Source of the DNA: Ursus arctos
Taxonomy: Eukaryota; Chordata; Mammalia; Carnivora; Ursidae
Length of the DNA: 64,000 nucleotides
Direction: 5' to 3'
Assembly: GCF_023065955.2 (NCBI RefSeq)
Contig: NW_026622930.1
Location: forward strand, 22,855,449-22,919,448
Shown piece by piece: positions 47,460-60,074 of the stretch; the stretch's first letter is position 1, and each line of letters begins with the position of its first letter. The translations under genes and the position numbers were made by a program. Under the pieces are notes generated by a model that was given only the letters and a program-made list of their open reading frames with translations, made no database searches and was not told where the DNA came from.

Positions 47460-49550
47460 AAAGAATGGGAAAGACAACAGACAAGAATATCCCAAGGACT
47501 ACTTGACAATGTCTCTAAATCAAGGAGGACTATAATGCAGAAAGAAGCCTCTATATTTGTTCTGCTTGACAATAACTGATGAGATGAGAAAGTAGGGAGC
47601 TAAGGTCTCACAGTTAAAAAGAATTTGACAGAACCACTGAGTATTTGGTTTTCACATGTGCGCATGCTTAGGAAATGTGCTCGCATTTCAAGTTTACCAA
47701 TATAGAAAGTCTGTACCCAAGAGTGGCAGCTGTCATTAGTTTATGTGTCTTGACAAAACACTAACAGATAAAGCAGCAAAAAACCCAATCATAAATTCTA
47801 GCAAGATACTCAAAGAGATAGGATAACAAAACTCAGCACCGACACTGCCTCCCATTCTGGAAAATGCTAAGGGACTACTGCCCACCTCTTTATGACAATG
47901 TAGCTTGGACTGCCACGGAAAACACATGGAGATTTTGAAACAGCACCTGAGAGCCTTTATTCTCTGTACCCAGAGTCAAAAAGCAAGAATGAATTCCTAA
48001 CAATGAAGCCTTCTGCCACCAACTACCCTGAAAGAAGATATATTACAACAGAAACGCCAAATGGCTTTTGGAGAAAGAGATTATATAAAAGGCACAAAGA
48101 CAGAAGAACTGGGAGAAATACTATAAAAAGATTCAATGAAACAGAACCTTCAAGAAGTCTAACACAATTAGCTGGAAACAATAGGAGTGTATGAGGAAAG
48201 TATTCTATGCAGCCCAGAAGACAGAAGCAGTGCATTCAGAACCATGGATAGTGACACATCAGCCCAAGAGATGCTGACCCATAGGCAAGTTCCATGAAGA
48301 TTCTCTGGAGCTAAGAAGGCAAATTCACACTGGCATTTTGCAGTTCAACTTCCTATAATGTGAAATCCATTCATCTATATAAAGTACACATGGACCAGAA
48401 TTGTATGACTTCCTGATGGCCGAGCAACTTCCAAAGAAAGAGATCTGCCTGTCATAGGCAATTATGAACTATTTCTTGCCCTGGCCTGCTAAGCAGCTCT
48501 GCTTAGCAGAGCCTAATGAAGGCTCTAATCACATGGCTCTTCGAGGTGGTCCAAAAAGCCCCTCTGCAGTCAGCAGAAGAGGTGGGGAAAGTGACAGCAA
48601 AAATATGCCAGGCTGGCAGGTAACTGGTAACAGAATCATTTTCAACCTGGTAGGAAAGCAAATAAGACCTGGGTTCAAACTAACAATAATATAGACAGAA
48701 ATGCTAGGACTCAAATTGATTTTTTTCTGAACAGGTTTCTTTACTCTTTGTTAACATCAACATAGAGTTATGCAACAAAGAAGGCTCCCCTTCTTTTCTT
48801 GGGGCTCTCTTTCAGGGTGATGGTACTCAGCCCCAGGACTTAAACCTATGACTTTACATTACCTTTAGTAAATATGCAGAGACCTAGGTAACCACTAGAT
48901 GTCCCTTATGCCATGCAAAACTAACCTCAAATGAATTTCACTACCAGTTACACAAATCACATTTAAAGACAGCTTTTCTAAGTCTTGGATCTTAGGTGTC
49001 AATTATAATTCCTATTATGACTCACTCCTCATTTATATTGTGTCCATTTTTATACTATTTCTGTGGTATTTTATCATAAGATATCAAATTATAGGAAGGG
49101 AATAGGAAACTATTATGAATTAAAATTCTTTTAGAGGTAGAAATGATGGAGAAATAGGCAGAGAGGAACACTGGAAGAAAGGGATACAGAATGCCTAAGA
49201 GGTCCAAAATTCATTACCGCTTTCAGGAATCAAATAACATTTAATATAAATGGAGAAACCCACAAGCTCAGCTTAAATTCAAATTTTCCATACACTGAGA
49301 TCTTGCAGTCTTACATTCAATGAAACAAGGAATGGTACATACTTTTAATTACATGTCCAGTTTGATCAATTAAGAACAACTGCCTAGGGCATGCAGTACT
49401 AAAACTATTGTGCTGTGACCAATGAGCAATGTTTGCAATGGGTGTGACAAAGGGGAATGGTGGCCCCCATGATATGCATTTTCAGAACCTGAGTTAACCC
49501 ACTAGCTCCAAGCCTCCCAGACTTGGGATGACTTTGAGCAGTGGTGACAG
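47460..49550. other. Intronic stretch without recognised gene
   Basis: No recognisable gene or confident repeat family. Sequence is AT-rich with short frames only. Confidence 0.4.
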
Positions 49551-49559
49551 TAGTACAAG

Positions 49560-49660
49560 CAGCAACAGTCAACCGTAATGGAGGGCTTCCTGTGGGCTAG
49601 GTACTGTTCTTAGTATTTTACATATAAATATTTAATCCCTTACATGACAAATATCCAAAC
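49560..49660 (-). mobile_element. MIR-like fragment
   Basis: Text 'gtgggctaggtactgttctt' and 'catataaatatttaatccct', a reverse MIR end. Confidence 0.45.
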
Positions 49661-49814
49661 CAAGACATGACATTACTTTTGAGAGTAGAATAGGGCACTA
49701 TTCATAATTTACCTGAACAACAGATATAACCCAGAACTTTCCAAGGACACCTGGAGCTGCAGATGGCCACCCTATTTTATCCTCACAACCACATACGGCA
49801 CGAGAGATAGCATC

Positions 49815-50040
49815 AACTATGCTTAAGAGAGTATGTGCTGAAGCCAAGCTATCTGGGGTTCAAATCCTTGCTTTGTTCTTTTTGTGTTGCCTGGACACAT
49901 TACTCCACCGTTCCATACCTCAACGCCCTCATCTTTGGAGTGGGGTAATAATAGTGCACGTACCTCATCGAATGGCTGTGAAAATTAGAAGATTAGGTAT
50001 ATGGAACATGTTTAGAATAGTTCCTAGCACACTATAAGAG
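49815..50040 (+). mobile_element. MIR SINE
   Basis: Forward MIR: tggggttcaaatccttgctt, 'acctcatcgaatggctgtga' and 'agaatagttcctagcacact'. Confidence 0.7.
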
Positions 50041-50044
50041 CAGG

Positions 50045-50200
50045 TTCCTATTATCCTCATTTTACAGAGGAGGAAACTATGGATCAGAGATTTTAATATC
50101 TGTCTAAGGTCACACAGCTATTACGTAATGGAGCCAGAATGAAATGCAGGTAAGTCTGGCTTGAGAGCCTGTGCATTCAATTACTCCTTGACTCCTAGCC
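50045..50200 (-). mobile_element. MIR SINE
   Basis: Reverse MIR directly behind the forward copy: cctcattttacagaggagga, 'aaggtcacacagctattacg'. The two form a tail-to-tail inverted pair. Confidence 0.7.
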
Positions 50201-51026
50201 TCTATACAACAGAAGAGAAATCAATATTTCTTTAAGATTGCCCCTTTAATCCAACTACCCCAGCTATCTGGATTATAAAAGAATCACTAGAGAAGTTTGT
50301 CTCTCCTGCCTGTGGCTTAGGCTAGCGGGTCACAATCAAGTAGGCACACTGAATGAAGCATGTTCAGGAACACTCATCAAATCTCCTGGGGTCTGTGCCC
50401 TCCTGACACTATAGGAGAGAGATGTAAAGTAGGTATAGAGGAGCCAGGAAGAGTCTTCATCCCAAGCTCTACTACAAAGTTCTTCCCTATTTCAAGAGTA
50501 GACGAAGTCCCAGCTCTGATTTTGCATGGGACAACTTACTCTAGAGCTGCTCCTCTCTCTTGATACCTCAGTCCCCCTCCTGGTGACCACCTAGATCCTT
50601 TGTGATCTTCCTGATGAAACAGTTGGCAAGAGCTACTGCTGGACACAGAAGAGTGAGTGCCAGGCGAGATGAGCACACCTGTTCCCCCAGAAGTAAGCCA
50701 CAATCCATCCAAAACAGAGCCAGATAATAGGAATTGGCTGCCACTGCTGACTTGCCTGGAACTCCAACCAGTTTTTCTAGTTACTTAATTAGCTCCTCAA
50801 TAAGTATTGTTTATTTTCATACTGAGCACTGGGAATGTTATCATACCCGCCTGTCCAGTGACATTAGACTGACCTAAATCAGCCCCTTCCAGATAACAGC
50901 TCTTGGCTTCTTTTAAATGTGCCCTAAGTTTGCAGGCTATTTACTCATGAGGTGTGTCTGCAAGCAAACCAAGTTCCTAGAACACTGAGCACTTTGAGTC
51001 TGCAAAGGGGATAATCATCTGTCTCT

Positions 51027-51495
51027 GTAGTAGGCTGACTCATGTTCCCCCAAAGATATCATGTACTAATCCCTGGAAACTGTAGTTGCATTACTGGAAA
51101 AGGGTCTTTTCAAATGTGATTAAATTAAGGCTCCTGAAGTGACAGAATCCTCTATTTTCCAAGTGGGCCCTAAATGCAGTCACCTGTAGCTTTATAAGGA
51201 GGAGGCAAACAGAGATCAGAGAGAGAAGGCGGCAATAGGAGGGTAGAGGCAGAGACTGGAAGGGACGCAGCCACAAGTCAAGGGATGTTGGCAGCTACCA
51301 GAAACTGAAAGAGGCAAAGAACAGATTCTCCCCTAGAGCCTCCGGAGGGAGCACAGAACTGCCTACACCTTGATTTCAGCCCAGTGAAATCGATTTTGGA
51401 CTTCTGACCTTCAGAAGTGTGACAGAATAAATTTCTTCTGTTTTATGCCACTAGGTCTATTGTCATTGTTACAGCAGCTGTAGGAAATTAATTCG
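51027..51495 (+). mobile_element. MLT1-type LTR (ERVL-MaLR)
   Basis: Solo LTR of the ancient mammalian MaLR group: begins 'tgtagtaggctgactcatgt' and 'tcccccaaagatatcatgta', has 'gtgggccctaaatgcagtca' in the middle and ends 'gccactaggtctattgtcat' and 'gttacagcagctgtaggaaa'. No internal retroviral genes accompany it. Confidence 0.8.
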
Positions 51496-51954
51496 CTCCC
51501 TTTCTGCTCGTTCCCTAGCTCCTGTTAGATTCTGACTTGCACTAATTCCCCAGGGCGAGGCCTGCCTACTTTCAGGTTTGCCATAAGTGGACTTCTCTGT
51601 TTAGAGAGAAAAAACCAAGGACGAATGGAAAATTCTCTAGGCCCATCAGTGCTAGTAATTCACTTCTAGTTCTGAGCTGTCACTCCGTCTCTGAAATTGA
51701 AATTACGAGCTAAACTTAGCTATCAGATTTTTGATTCCGCAGTTTTATCAAGTATATGCTTATATAATAAAGAGAAGCTGCCTGACTTTCACAACTCACT
51801 ATAATTGGAGTTCAAATCAAAGCAAAAATTAAACACAAGAATTAAACAAAGCATGAATTATGCATAATTCACTGTGCTAGAAGCTGTCTAATTTTTACAA
51901 CACAATCTCTTCCCTGAAGACATTTTCTGTGGAAAGACAAACATGTTTGTAGAC

Positions 51955-52660
51955 ATACCTATTGTTATTCATTCGCCAAGCATTTATTGAGCAACTACTC
52001 TGTACAAAGGACCACGCTGGGAAATGTGAGGGATACAAGGAAGAAAGGGACACACCAGTTTTCCCCTCAAAGAACTTAACTCTATTAAAGGAAACAGACA
52101 TGTACTCATATATTCAGTTATTCATGCACTCATGATCTATTCAGTGCCATGCTCTGTGGAAATACAAAAATGAAAAAGATATGGCAATGAAGTCCTCTGT
52201 TAGGAGGGGAGACAGTCAGAAAAGTTAACAATCTTCTTGAGAAAGATTTTTTAAAAGGTATTCTGAATTACCATGAATGCAGGGATGGGCTCCTAATTCA
52301 AGCTATGGGTAAGGAAGGGGAAGGGGCACTCAGAAAATGGCTTCCACAGGACAGAGTCCTAAGGTGAGACTAGAAAAATGATTGGCATTGGCCAGGAGAA
52401 AGAGGAAAGTAAGAGAAATAACATGGGCAAAGAGAGACAAGGTGAGAAATCTTGACATATTCATAGGATGGAGAGTGATCTGCAGAGCTGAACTGTATCT
52501 AGTGGGAGTGGTGGTAGAGAAGGACACTGGATGAGAGACCCTAGAAGACCTCCTACATCCAACGGAGCAGTTTTAACTTGATCCTAATGGTGCCAGGGAA
52601 CCACTCAGGCAGGAGAGTGACAAGGTCTGGTTGGCACTGTATAAAAATTAATCTGGTGGT
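51955..52660 (-). mobile_element. L2 LINE 3' region, reverse
   Basis: Begins 'catttattgagcaactactc' and continues to 'aggcaggagagtgacaaggt' and 'ttaatctggtggtcacaaag', the order expected for reverse L2. About 700 bp and well diverged. Confidence 0.6.
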
Positions 52661-53239
52661 CACAAAGGAAATAAATTAAAAGGAAGCAAGGAAGCGAGAG
52701 AAGAAGTAGAAAAACAACTTGAAAATCCACAGCAACATGACATACATAAGGCCAAAAGTACAAATTTCAAGGAAAAGAATTCTTTTTGGCTTAGGGATGA
52801 TATGTGTGTCAGAAAAGAAAAATGCATCAAGAAAATGAAAAATAGATGATTAGGCTGATAAAATAGGCTCACGCCAAATCACGGTTTTAAATATGAAACT
52901 GAGCACCAAAGATCCAAAGCAGGTATCTGAGCAGAAGAAAAACATAAGCAGAAGCTAGTTTTGTGAAGGACAATATGGTGACTGAATAGGGTATTGACCC
53001 AAAAATCCACTCATGCGCAAATAATGCCCATGTCTAGGACGGTGATGGTAAAAATGGAAAAGGGGTGGCAGTGGGAAGATTCTAGAAAAATCTCAGAGAA
53101 AAAAGCTGACAGGGCTTGATGACTTGCTGAAGGCTCTGGGAAGCCTGTACCTGTACTGGCCAGGTCTGCGGAGGTACCCAGGGCTCCACCTAGTAGCGGT
53201 TTAAGGAAAGACAGCTGGACTTGCTACCTCTGAAACCTA

Positions 53240-53450
53240 TGATGAAGGATCGATATTAAGTGCCCAAGGACTGTGATAAATGCTTCATACTTAGAACCTA
53301 TGAGGCAGCATCGTCACCTCCTTTTATAGACGAGGACACAAAGACTTGGAGAAATCAAGAGAAGTCATAAAGCTTTCAAGTGGCAGAGCTAGGATTTGTA
53401 CTCAAGTCCTCTGACTCCCAAATGTAGTCTCACAAGCATTAGGCTGTATG
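53240..53450 (-). mobile_element. MIR SINE
   Basis: Reverse MIR: acctccttttatagacgagg, 'agtggcagagctaggatttg' and 'tactcaagtcctctgactcc'. Confidence 0.7.
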
Positions 53451-53629
53451 ATTGGCTCATATATTCCAATTTGCTTTCGACAATAATGTTTTAGAAACAA
53501 CACAATGCTATTATGATTTCTAAGGAAATCATCCCCATCTAGGGAATCCTATGATCACAAACAAAACCTCAACAAAGACTCGCCTACTGTTGCATATTTG
53601 AATCAGTAGTCACTCCTCTTACTTTCTTT

Positions 53630-53669
53630 AGAATCCATATCAACAGCAGATAGAATGCATATCAACAGC
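53630..53669 (+). repeat. Imperfect 18-bp direct duplication
   Basis: agaatccatatcaacagc and agaatgcatatcaacagc, 22 bp apart start to start, with one mismatch. Confidence 0.85.
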
Positions 53670-53911
53670 TGACAAGCTTGGTACCGTCTAATCTGGCCAC
53701 ACTGGAGTAATCAAGGGGACAAGACAAAAGGCAAGGAGCTTGGGGGAACACATGGTAATTGGGGGACCTTTCTACTACCAAAAGTCTACTAGATGTCCTG
53801 AGAGAAAGCCAAGACTTTGCAAAAACACAGCTACTCTTACCTCCGGCTCCTTGATCTTTCGAGTTTATTTTTGCACTGGCATGGAAGTAAGCACTATCAG
53901 ATGTTTCATTT

Positions 53912-54071
53912 AATGCTTCCTAAAGATGAATCATTGAACACTGTATCAAAAACCAATGGTGTACTATACCTTGGCTAACTGAATTTAAATTAAAGGAAAA
54001 AAAGATAACAGAGCAGAAGCAAAAAAATAAAAATTTAAAAAATAGAAAAAAATTTTTTAAATGCTTCCTAA
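53912..54071 (+). mobile_element. Very short L1 3' end with 12-bp TSD
   Basis: About 136 bp (53924-54059): gatgaatcattgaacactgt, 'atcaaaaaccaatggtgtac', 'ggctaactgaatttaaatta' and an A-rich tail. This is the last part of a carnivore-type L1 3' UTR. TSD aatgcttcctaa at 53912-53923 and 54060-54071, perfect. Plus strand. Confidence 0.93.
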
Positions 54072-54074
54072 GGA

Positions 54075-55190
54075 GATGTTTACACTAAGAAATTATAGAA
54101 AAGTGTTTCTACCTCTAAACAAAGCGAATAGTACCAAATCAGATTTATTTTTCCAGAATTTTCCAAGGACTTTTTCTAGAACTTTCATAGCACTGACCCT
54201 ACATGGTCACTATGCTCCTCATTTCTAATAGGCCATTTACTGGCTATGCCTTCTATATATACCACAATCGGAGGATTGAGGAGAGTCGTGAATAATGGTA
54301 TCCTCCTTCCTAGCCTCCTTACAGACTTCCCTACATCTGAAAGATGGTTAGGATCTACCTAGGGCTCCCTTACTCTTATTCAAAGTGTGAATACACAGAA
54401 CAGGGTAAAAATCCAGAGAGACTAGAGTGTCCCTAGATCTAGGGCAAAGAAAAAGCAAGGCATCAACTTGAATTCTATCAGCAACTTTAAATCCATCGCT
54501 TAACACCTAATAATGAGCAGAGAAAGTTTAAAGTAGCGGTGGAATAAACTGAGACACTTAGCTTTTATCTCTTTGGCTACGATCACTGGATTCCATTTGA
54601 CTGTGGGGCTAGAGAATACAGTTCCAAGAAAAATCAATAAAAGGAATTTTATTTAACCACAGATGAAAAGGGAGAGACGCTTTACTACCTTGTCTTGCAG
54701 CATTCAAAATACCGTGTTTTAACCCAGTTGTGTTCTAAGATAAAACAGATTTAACTCATGAGTAAATAATTCTGAAATAAGATTACTAATGTCCTATTAA
54801 TTAAGTTTAAATTAGGCCTCAGTCCTCAGAATATTCAGTATCTGTGGAATAGCTTTTTTTTTTTTTTTTTTAAGCACTCCCTTTGCAAAATTCCCTTTTC
54901 CAGGGTTTCCTGATTGTACACTTTCCAGGGAACTCTTCGATGACTCACTTTCTGCCTCTGTCATCAGCATCGTTTCCAAATTCCTTAAAAAGAGGCTTTT
55001 CCCCAGCATCTGAGAAAGGCTTTCTTTCCCATTTTCACTACTCTACCTCAGTTGGAAATTTCACCACACATCTTTTATCTCTAAACCTCAACACTTTCCA
55101 AAGCCCTAGGCCCCAAATCTGAATTGTCTGCTAGAAGAATTCACCCATCTAAAATTAAAATTCTCTGCAGAACCTTAAAATCAACCTGCA
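54075..55190. other. Intronic stretch without recognised gene
   Basis: Contains a T-run (about 54854-54872); no gene or confident repeat seen. Confidence 0.4.
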
Positions 55191-55194
55191 TAAA

Positions 55195-55740
55195 AGCAAA
55201 CTCATCAATTCCTCCTGACTTCCTCATTTCTGTTAATGGTCACCCAAGTTCAAATGTTTGTAGAAATATCTGACCCTTCCCTCCTCATTGCACCTTGTAT
55301 CAATTTGTTACCAAGTTCATCGGACTCTGTAGCCAACACGTCCTCACATTCTTTGTCTCCGCTCCATTCCTACTGCCACTGGTTCTACTTAGGCCTCCAT
55401 TTTATTTAATCGTCCAGTAAACAACCACGGAGAACGTACTAAATGTTCGGCTCTGTAACGAATGACATGGTCCCCTTCAGGGGACGTTTAGGGTCTCACC
55501 TTTCAGCACAGGTGTTACACATGTAAACATACATATGCACAGTGATGTTAGAAGAGGAATATGTAGTAGATTCAATGCTCAGTGGCCAACTCTGCCCTGG
55601 GGAGAGGGAGTCCGGATTACATCTCAAGAGGGCAAGTACCATACAGTTTCCTAACTGGTGCTAATTTCAACTCCAGTGTCTCCCTCCTTCAATCTATTCT
55701 TCACACTGCTGTCCTACACTTGGTCTGTGGTCCCTGACAT
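55195..55740. mobile_element. L2 fragments, mixed orientation
   Basis: Forward L2-like text at 55230-55400 and 55655-55710 ('ttcctaactggtgctaattt') with a reverse-looking piece between (about 55400-55560, 'aacgtactaaatgttcggct'). Confidence 0.45.
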
Positions 55741-56506
55741 GATAAGAAAAGAAGAAACAACTCAACTAAGACAGTGGCAATGGGAAGCCAGAGATGAGTC
55801 AAATCAACTTGCCTCAGGGACAAATAGGCCTTGGAGGAATGTTTAAAGAAAGAAGGGGAACAATAATGAATTTTAGGTCTCTGGCTTGGGTAACTAGGTA
55901 GATGTCAAGTCGCTGATAGAAGGAATTAAGTAGGAGGAGTGAGAAATCCTGATAAGGAGGGAGAGAGGAAGGGGGAGAGAGAGGGATAGAGACAACTGAA
56001 TCAAGAAATCAACAGACCAAATTACACTCCAGAGAAGGGGGGTCGTAAGACTACAGTATTCCTAGCTTGAAGGAGGAGACAGTCCACTTTTATTCTATTT
56101 GATCTTAAAATATGTAGCCATCCCTTTACCCTGCAGCTACAATCGGACTATTCATCCACACAGCTTCTTAAAGCTAACTAACTTGACTAGAGAAGAAACT
56201 TCTGCCAAATTATTCCAGTGACACCATATCTCTTGTATTCCCTCTGGGCACTTCTTCTCCCTTCTGATTCTGTTATCTTTCCTAGGAAAATGAACTGAAA
56301 GAACTCAGGGCAGGAAGCTGGTCCATCTTTGAAGTGTGCGCCAAGGACTCAACACATAATCCAAGTACTGTCGATATGTCCTGTTATATATCCTAAAACG
56401 CATGACCATCAGGAATTCTAACCAAATTATTAAAATGCCAAAATAACGCATCTAATAGACCTGATGGTGATGCTGATTGTTTTAAAATGGTGATGGTGAT
56501 AATGAC

Positions 56507-56530
56507 AGAAGAGGAGGAGGAGGAAGAGAC
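56507..56530 (+). repeat. GAG/GAA-rich repeat
   Basis: agaggaggaggaggaagaga, a short purine microsatellite. Confidence 0.75.
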
Positions 56531-56534
56531 AGTG

Positions 56535-57585
56535 ATGAGAACGGCAGTAACAGTATCTTTAAGTCTGTTTCAGAGAAATTTCAAAATGATGAGAGGAAAC
56601 AATAGCAAAGAGAATATAGAAGTGAAGAGCATCAATCCCACTTTTTTGAGGTTAAAAAAAAAAAAAAAAGGCAACCTTTACCGTAAGTGTCCCACAGTTC
56701 TTAGGCTATATATTTAATCAACTACAGTAGAGTCCACTGCAAATTTGGTCTGAAAGTACACAATGTGTACTACATATTTATGAGAACATGGAACTTGAAG
56801 AAAAACTTCTTGAAAAGGTATTGAAGCTCTCTTCCTTTGATTTCTAGGACATGTAATCTACTCAACCTATTTTCTCCCATTTCTTAACTAGCTACTCTTT
56901 CTTCTCCTGATGTTATTAATGCATGTGTTCCCTAAGGCTCAACCTTGATGTCTCCACGCTCCTCTCCACACTTTCCCTATCAGAGTTCATCTACCCCTCT
57001 CACCCCAATTCTTCTCTATGCAGGGGGCTACTAAATATTTATACCAACTCTGATTCTCCTCTATGTTCAGACTCTTATCTCCAACTCATATCGAGTCTTT
57101 TCCATTCTTTGGTCTTACTTTTGGACCAAAGTATTTCAAAATCTTGCCTACCCCACTACTGACCCCATTTTACTGCTCTGATTACAGAAAAACTCTTCCA
57201 AACGTTTTCTATACCAACTCTCATCAATTTTTACACTTAACCATTCCTTCCTCAATCCACTTCAAATTAGTCTCCCATCCATGCCACACCACAGAAGTGG
57301 TCCATAGCCTGCCAGAACCAATGACTCTTTCTCAATTCCTTTGACCTCTTGGCACTCTCTTCTTCTTGCAGGATTTACTTAAAAATCTTTTAAGATTCAT
57401 ACTTTCTTGCACCCCCATCAACCATTCTAATCTGTTTTCTCTGTCAGTTTCTCCTCTGTAGGACCTCTCCTTGTTGACAGCCCAAGAGCTCTCTCGTTGA
57501 CCCTCTCTCTCTCTTCCAGCTACATTCTGTGAGTCTCACATACCTTAAATAACATATATACTTTGTTTACACTCAAATTTATATC
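56535..57585. other. Pyrimidine-rich intronic stretch without recognised gene
   Basis: No gene signature. Parts of 56930-57430 are C/T-rich and may be old L2, but I could not align them confidently. Confidence 0.35.
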
Positions 57586-57589
57586 TCTA

Positions 57590-58860
57590 GCCATAGATAT
57601 CCTCTGATCATCAGACTCATATTTCCAACTGCCTTCTTGACATCTCCGCGTAACAGGCTTTTAAACTAAGCATGGCTAAAACAGAAATATTGATTTCACC
57701 TTCCCAAGCACACTTCCCTCAAGCACACCCACTTAGATGACGCTACTAACAGTTATCTAAACCTAGAATATCTCATGGTGTCATTAGTGCTGCTGTCTGA
57801 GTAGTTCTGCTCCTTGACACCACCCCCTCCCCCAGCACAAGAGAGGGCTGCATCTCTTGGCCACCTTGTGATAGGTGCACTTTCGTCCGAATAGTTTTGA
57901 GCAGAATTGATATGTGTCATTTCCATGCCAAACACTGAATAGTGCCCAGTCTGAAACCCTCTAATTTTCTATTTTCCCTTTTCAATGTTCTAGTTAGTGG
58001 TTACCCTGTCATTCTGTGTCCCAGAGTAAGGAAGATTATAAAAATATTATAGTATACACAAAGGATATGATGTGTTAGTAAGAAATAAACTTCTTTTGTT
58101 TTTAGCCTGTGATATGTTAGAGGAGTTTGTCGCCATAACACAACCTAGCTTATCTTGACTAATAAAGATATCCTCAATTATTCACCTTTCACACCCAACA
58201 TCCAATTCATCAATAAACCCTATTCACCCTACCTCCATCCACATCAATCCACTTCTTACCACCTCCATTACCAGTACTGTAATTCACAGTGCTATATTCC
58301 CTCACCTAGAAGGCAGCAACAGCCAGCTACCCTAATTCTGTCTCTACTAGTACGCACTACGGGCCATCCACCATAGACCAGTCCGAGGGATTTTTCTCAT
58401 TTCAGATCAGTCTGAAATTCCCTTGCTAAAAATTATCCAATGGCTTTTCACTGTAATCAGAATAAAATCCAAACTCCTTCCCATGGCTTAAAGGCTCTAT
58501 TCAGCTTGGTCTTGCTTAATTCATTCTTCCTTTTATATCCCTTTGGCAAGTACCTACTTCTCATGTATTTGCATTTGTTGGCCCTCTGACTTCTTGCCAA
58601 GCTAGCCTCAGCTCCCTACAACTCAACTGTCTAAGCACTCCATTACCTTCCACTCCCTTATCATGCTTTGTTCCCCCTCCTCATAGCGTCTATGGCACCA
58701 TATATACATTAGATTTATATTCTTTCTCTCTTTTCCACCTACCAGAATGTGAGCTCTAGGAAGGCAGGGCCTTTGGTTGTTGATGGTGTTCACTTGTGCA
58801 CAACTACCCTCAGCAGAAGTAATGTCCAGTAAGCTAGTAGTGAAACAGGGGAATTTGGTA
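57590..58860 (+). mobile_element. L2 LINE, long copy with an insertion
   Basis: Left part (57590-57730): ccaactgccttcttgacatc and 'gcatggctaaaacagaaata'. Right part (about 58160-58860): aataaaatccaaactccttc and 'gaatgtgagctctaggaagg'. About 400 bp of other sequence lies between them, ending 'cataacacaacctagcttat', like the end of an old LTR element. Confidence 0.55.
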
Positions 58861-59012
58861 AGCCTTCATCACATTTCTAATTCCCCAAGCACCAAGGATT
58901 CTGCTGAACCTTCAGATTTTTAAGTCTTTGGAGTCTTTGATTTTAATTCTATAGGTCAAATGAATTTATACTTACATGTACACAACAAGCACACAAGCTT
59001 ACACAAACAAAA

Positions 59013-59040
59013 GCGCGCGCGTGCACACACACACACACGC
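59013..59040 (+). repeat. (GC)n(CA)n tract
   Basis: gcgcgcgcgtgcacacacac continuing to acacacgc. Confidence 0.85.
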
Positions 59041-59399
59041 ATTTTTAATCTAATGGCTAGCCAGGTGTTGCCAATCAGATTTCTCAACATGAGGGAAACT
59101 CTTTGTGGCCACCCAGTCCTCTCTTACTACCTCTCCCCAACTCCTTTCTTTTTCAATGTGCTCCACTATCACCACAGATGACTAAGGGTCATTTTTACTT
59201 GTGGGTGAGATGTCATCTTGGTTGAACCCAAGAGATCCTGGCAAGTCCCAAGTTTTTTGTCCCAATTAAGAACTGTAAAGTCATTCCAGGGAGATAGTTC
59301 ATTAGGAAACAATAGCTTCTGCTTGTGTCAAGGGAATATATTCATCATCGATTTATCCATCCACTCATTAAGCAAATAGATGTGGAAGCCATGTAAGAG

Positions 59400-60070
59400 A
59401 AGAAAAATGAATTATTTATTCAATGAACACTGAGTGACTACGATATGCCACGTACTGTCCCCAAATGGATAAAACAAAGTCTTACCCTCATGGACCCTAA
59501 AATCTAAGCGGGTGAGGTGAATAGATAAGTGAACCTACAGTATGTCAGCTGATGCTAAGCAAGCTAAAAGGGAGTGGGAATGCTAGGATGGGGTGGAAGT
59601 TTGTCACCATATATACAGGATAACCAGAGAAGGCCTATAAAACACAGTGACATTTCAGCAGGGACTTGAACGAGCCACATAGACATCTGGAGAAGGAGAA
59701 TTCCAGGAAGCAGACAAGCACACAATTCCTGAGCAGTCACGTGAATGACATGTTCAAACATCAGGGAGGCTGGTGTGGCTGAATCAGGGGTAGATGAGGG
59801 CAGACGGTTGCAGGGGCAAGATCCTACAAGGTCTTATAGGCTTGCTAAGAACTTGAGCTCTGCTTCTGAGCCAGAAGGAAAGCCACTAGAGGGTTTTAAA
59901 CAGAGGAGTGTATTTATGTTCCTCTTATGTTTTAAGATGCCCGTTCTGCTTGCTAGGGAGCTATACGCTTGGGGAAGGGGGAGAACCAGGGGTAAAAACA
60001 AAAGCACGGAGAGCAGTTAGAAGGTTGTTGCAGGAACCTAGTGAGAAAAAATGGTGGTTTGGGCCACTGT
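59400..60070 (-). mobile_element. L2 LINE 3' region, reverse, about 670 bp
   Basis: Expected reverse L2 order: tatttattcaatgaacactg, 'gagccacatagacatctgga', 'gaaggagaattccaggaagc', 'aggaaagccactagagggtt' and 'gaaggttgttgcaggaacct'. It is one of the best preserved L2 copies here. Confidence 0.75.
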
Positions 60071-60074
60071 GTCC

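Noticed and set aside
51027..51495. A full endogenous retrovirus around the MLT1-type LTR
   Set aside because: Only a solo LTR-like copy is seen; no internal coding region or second LTR nearby.
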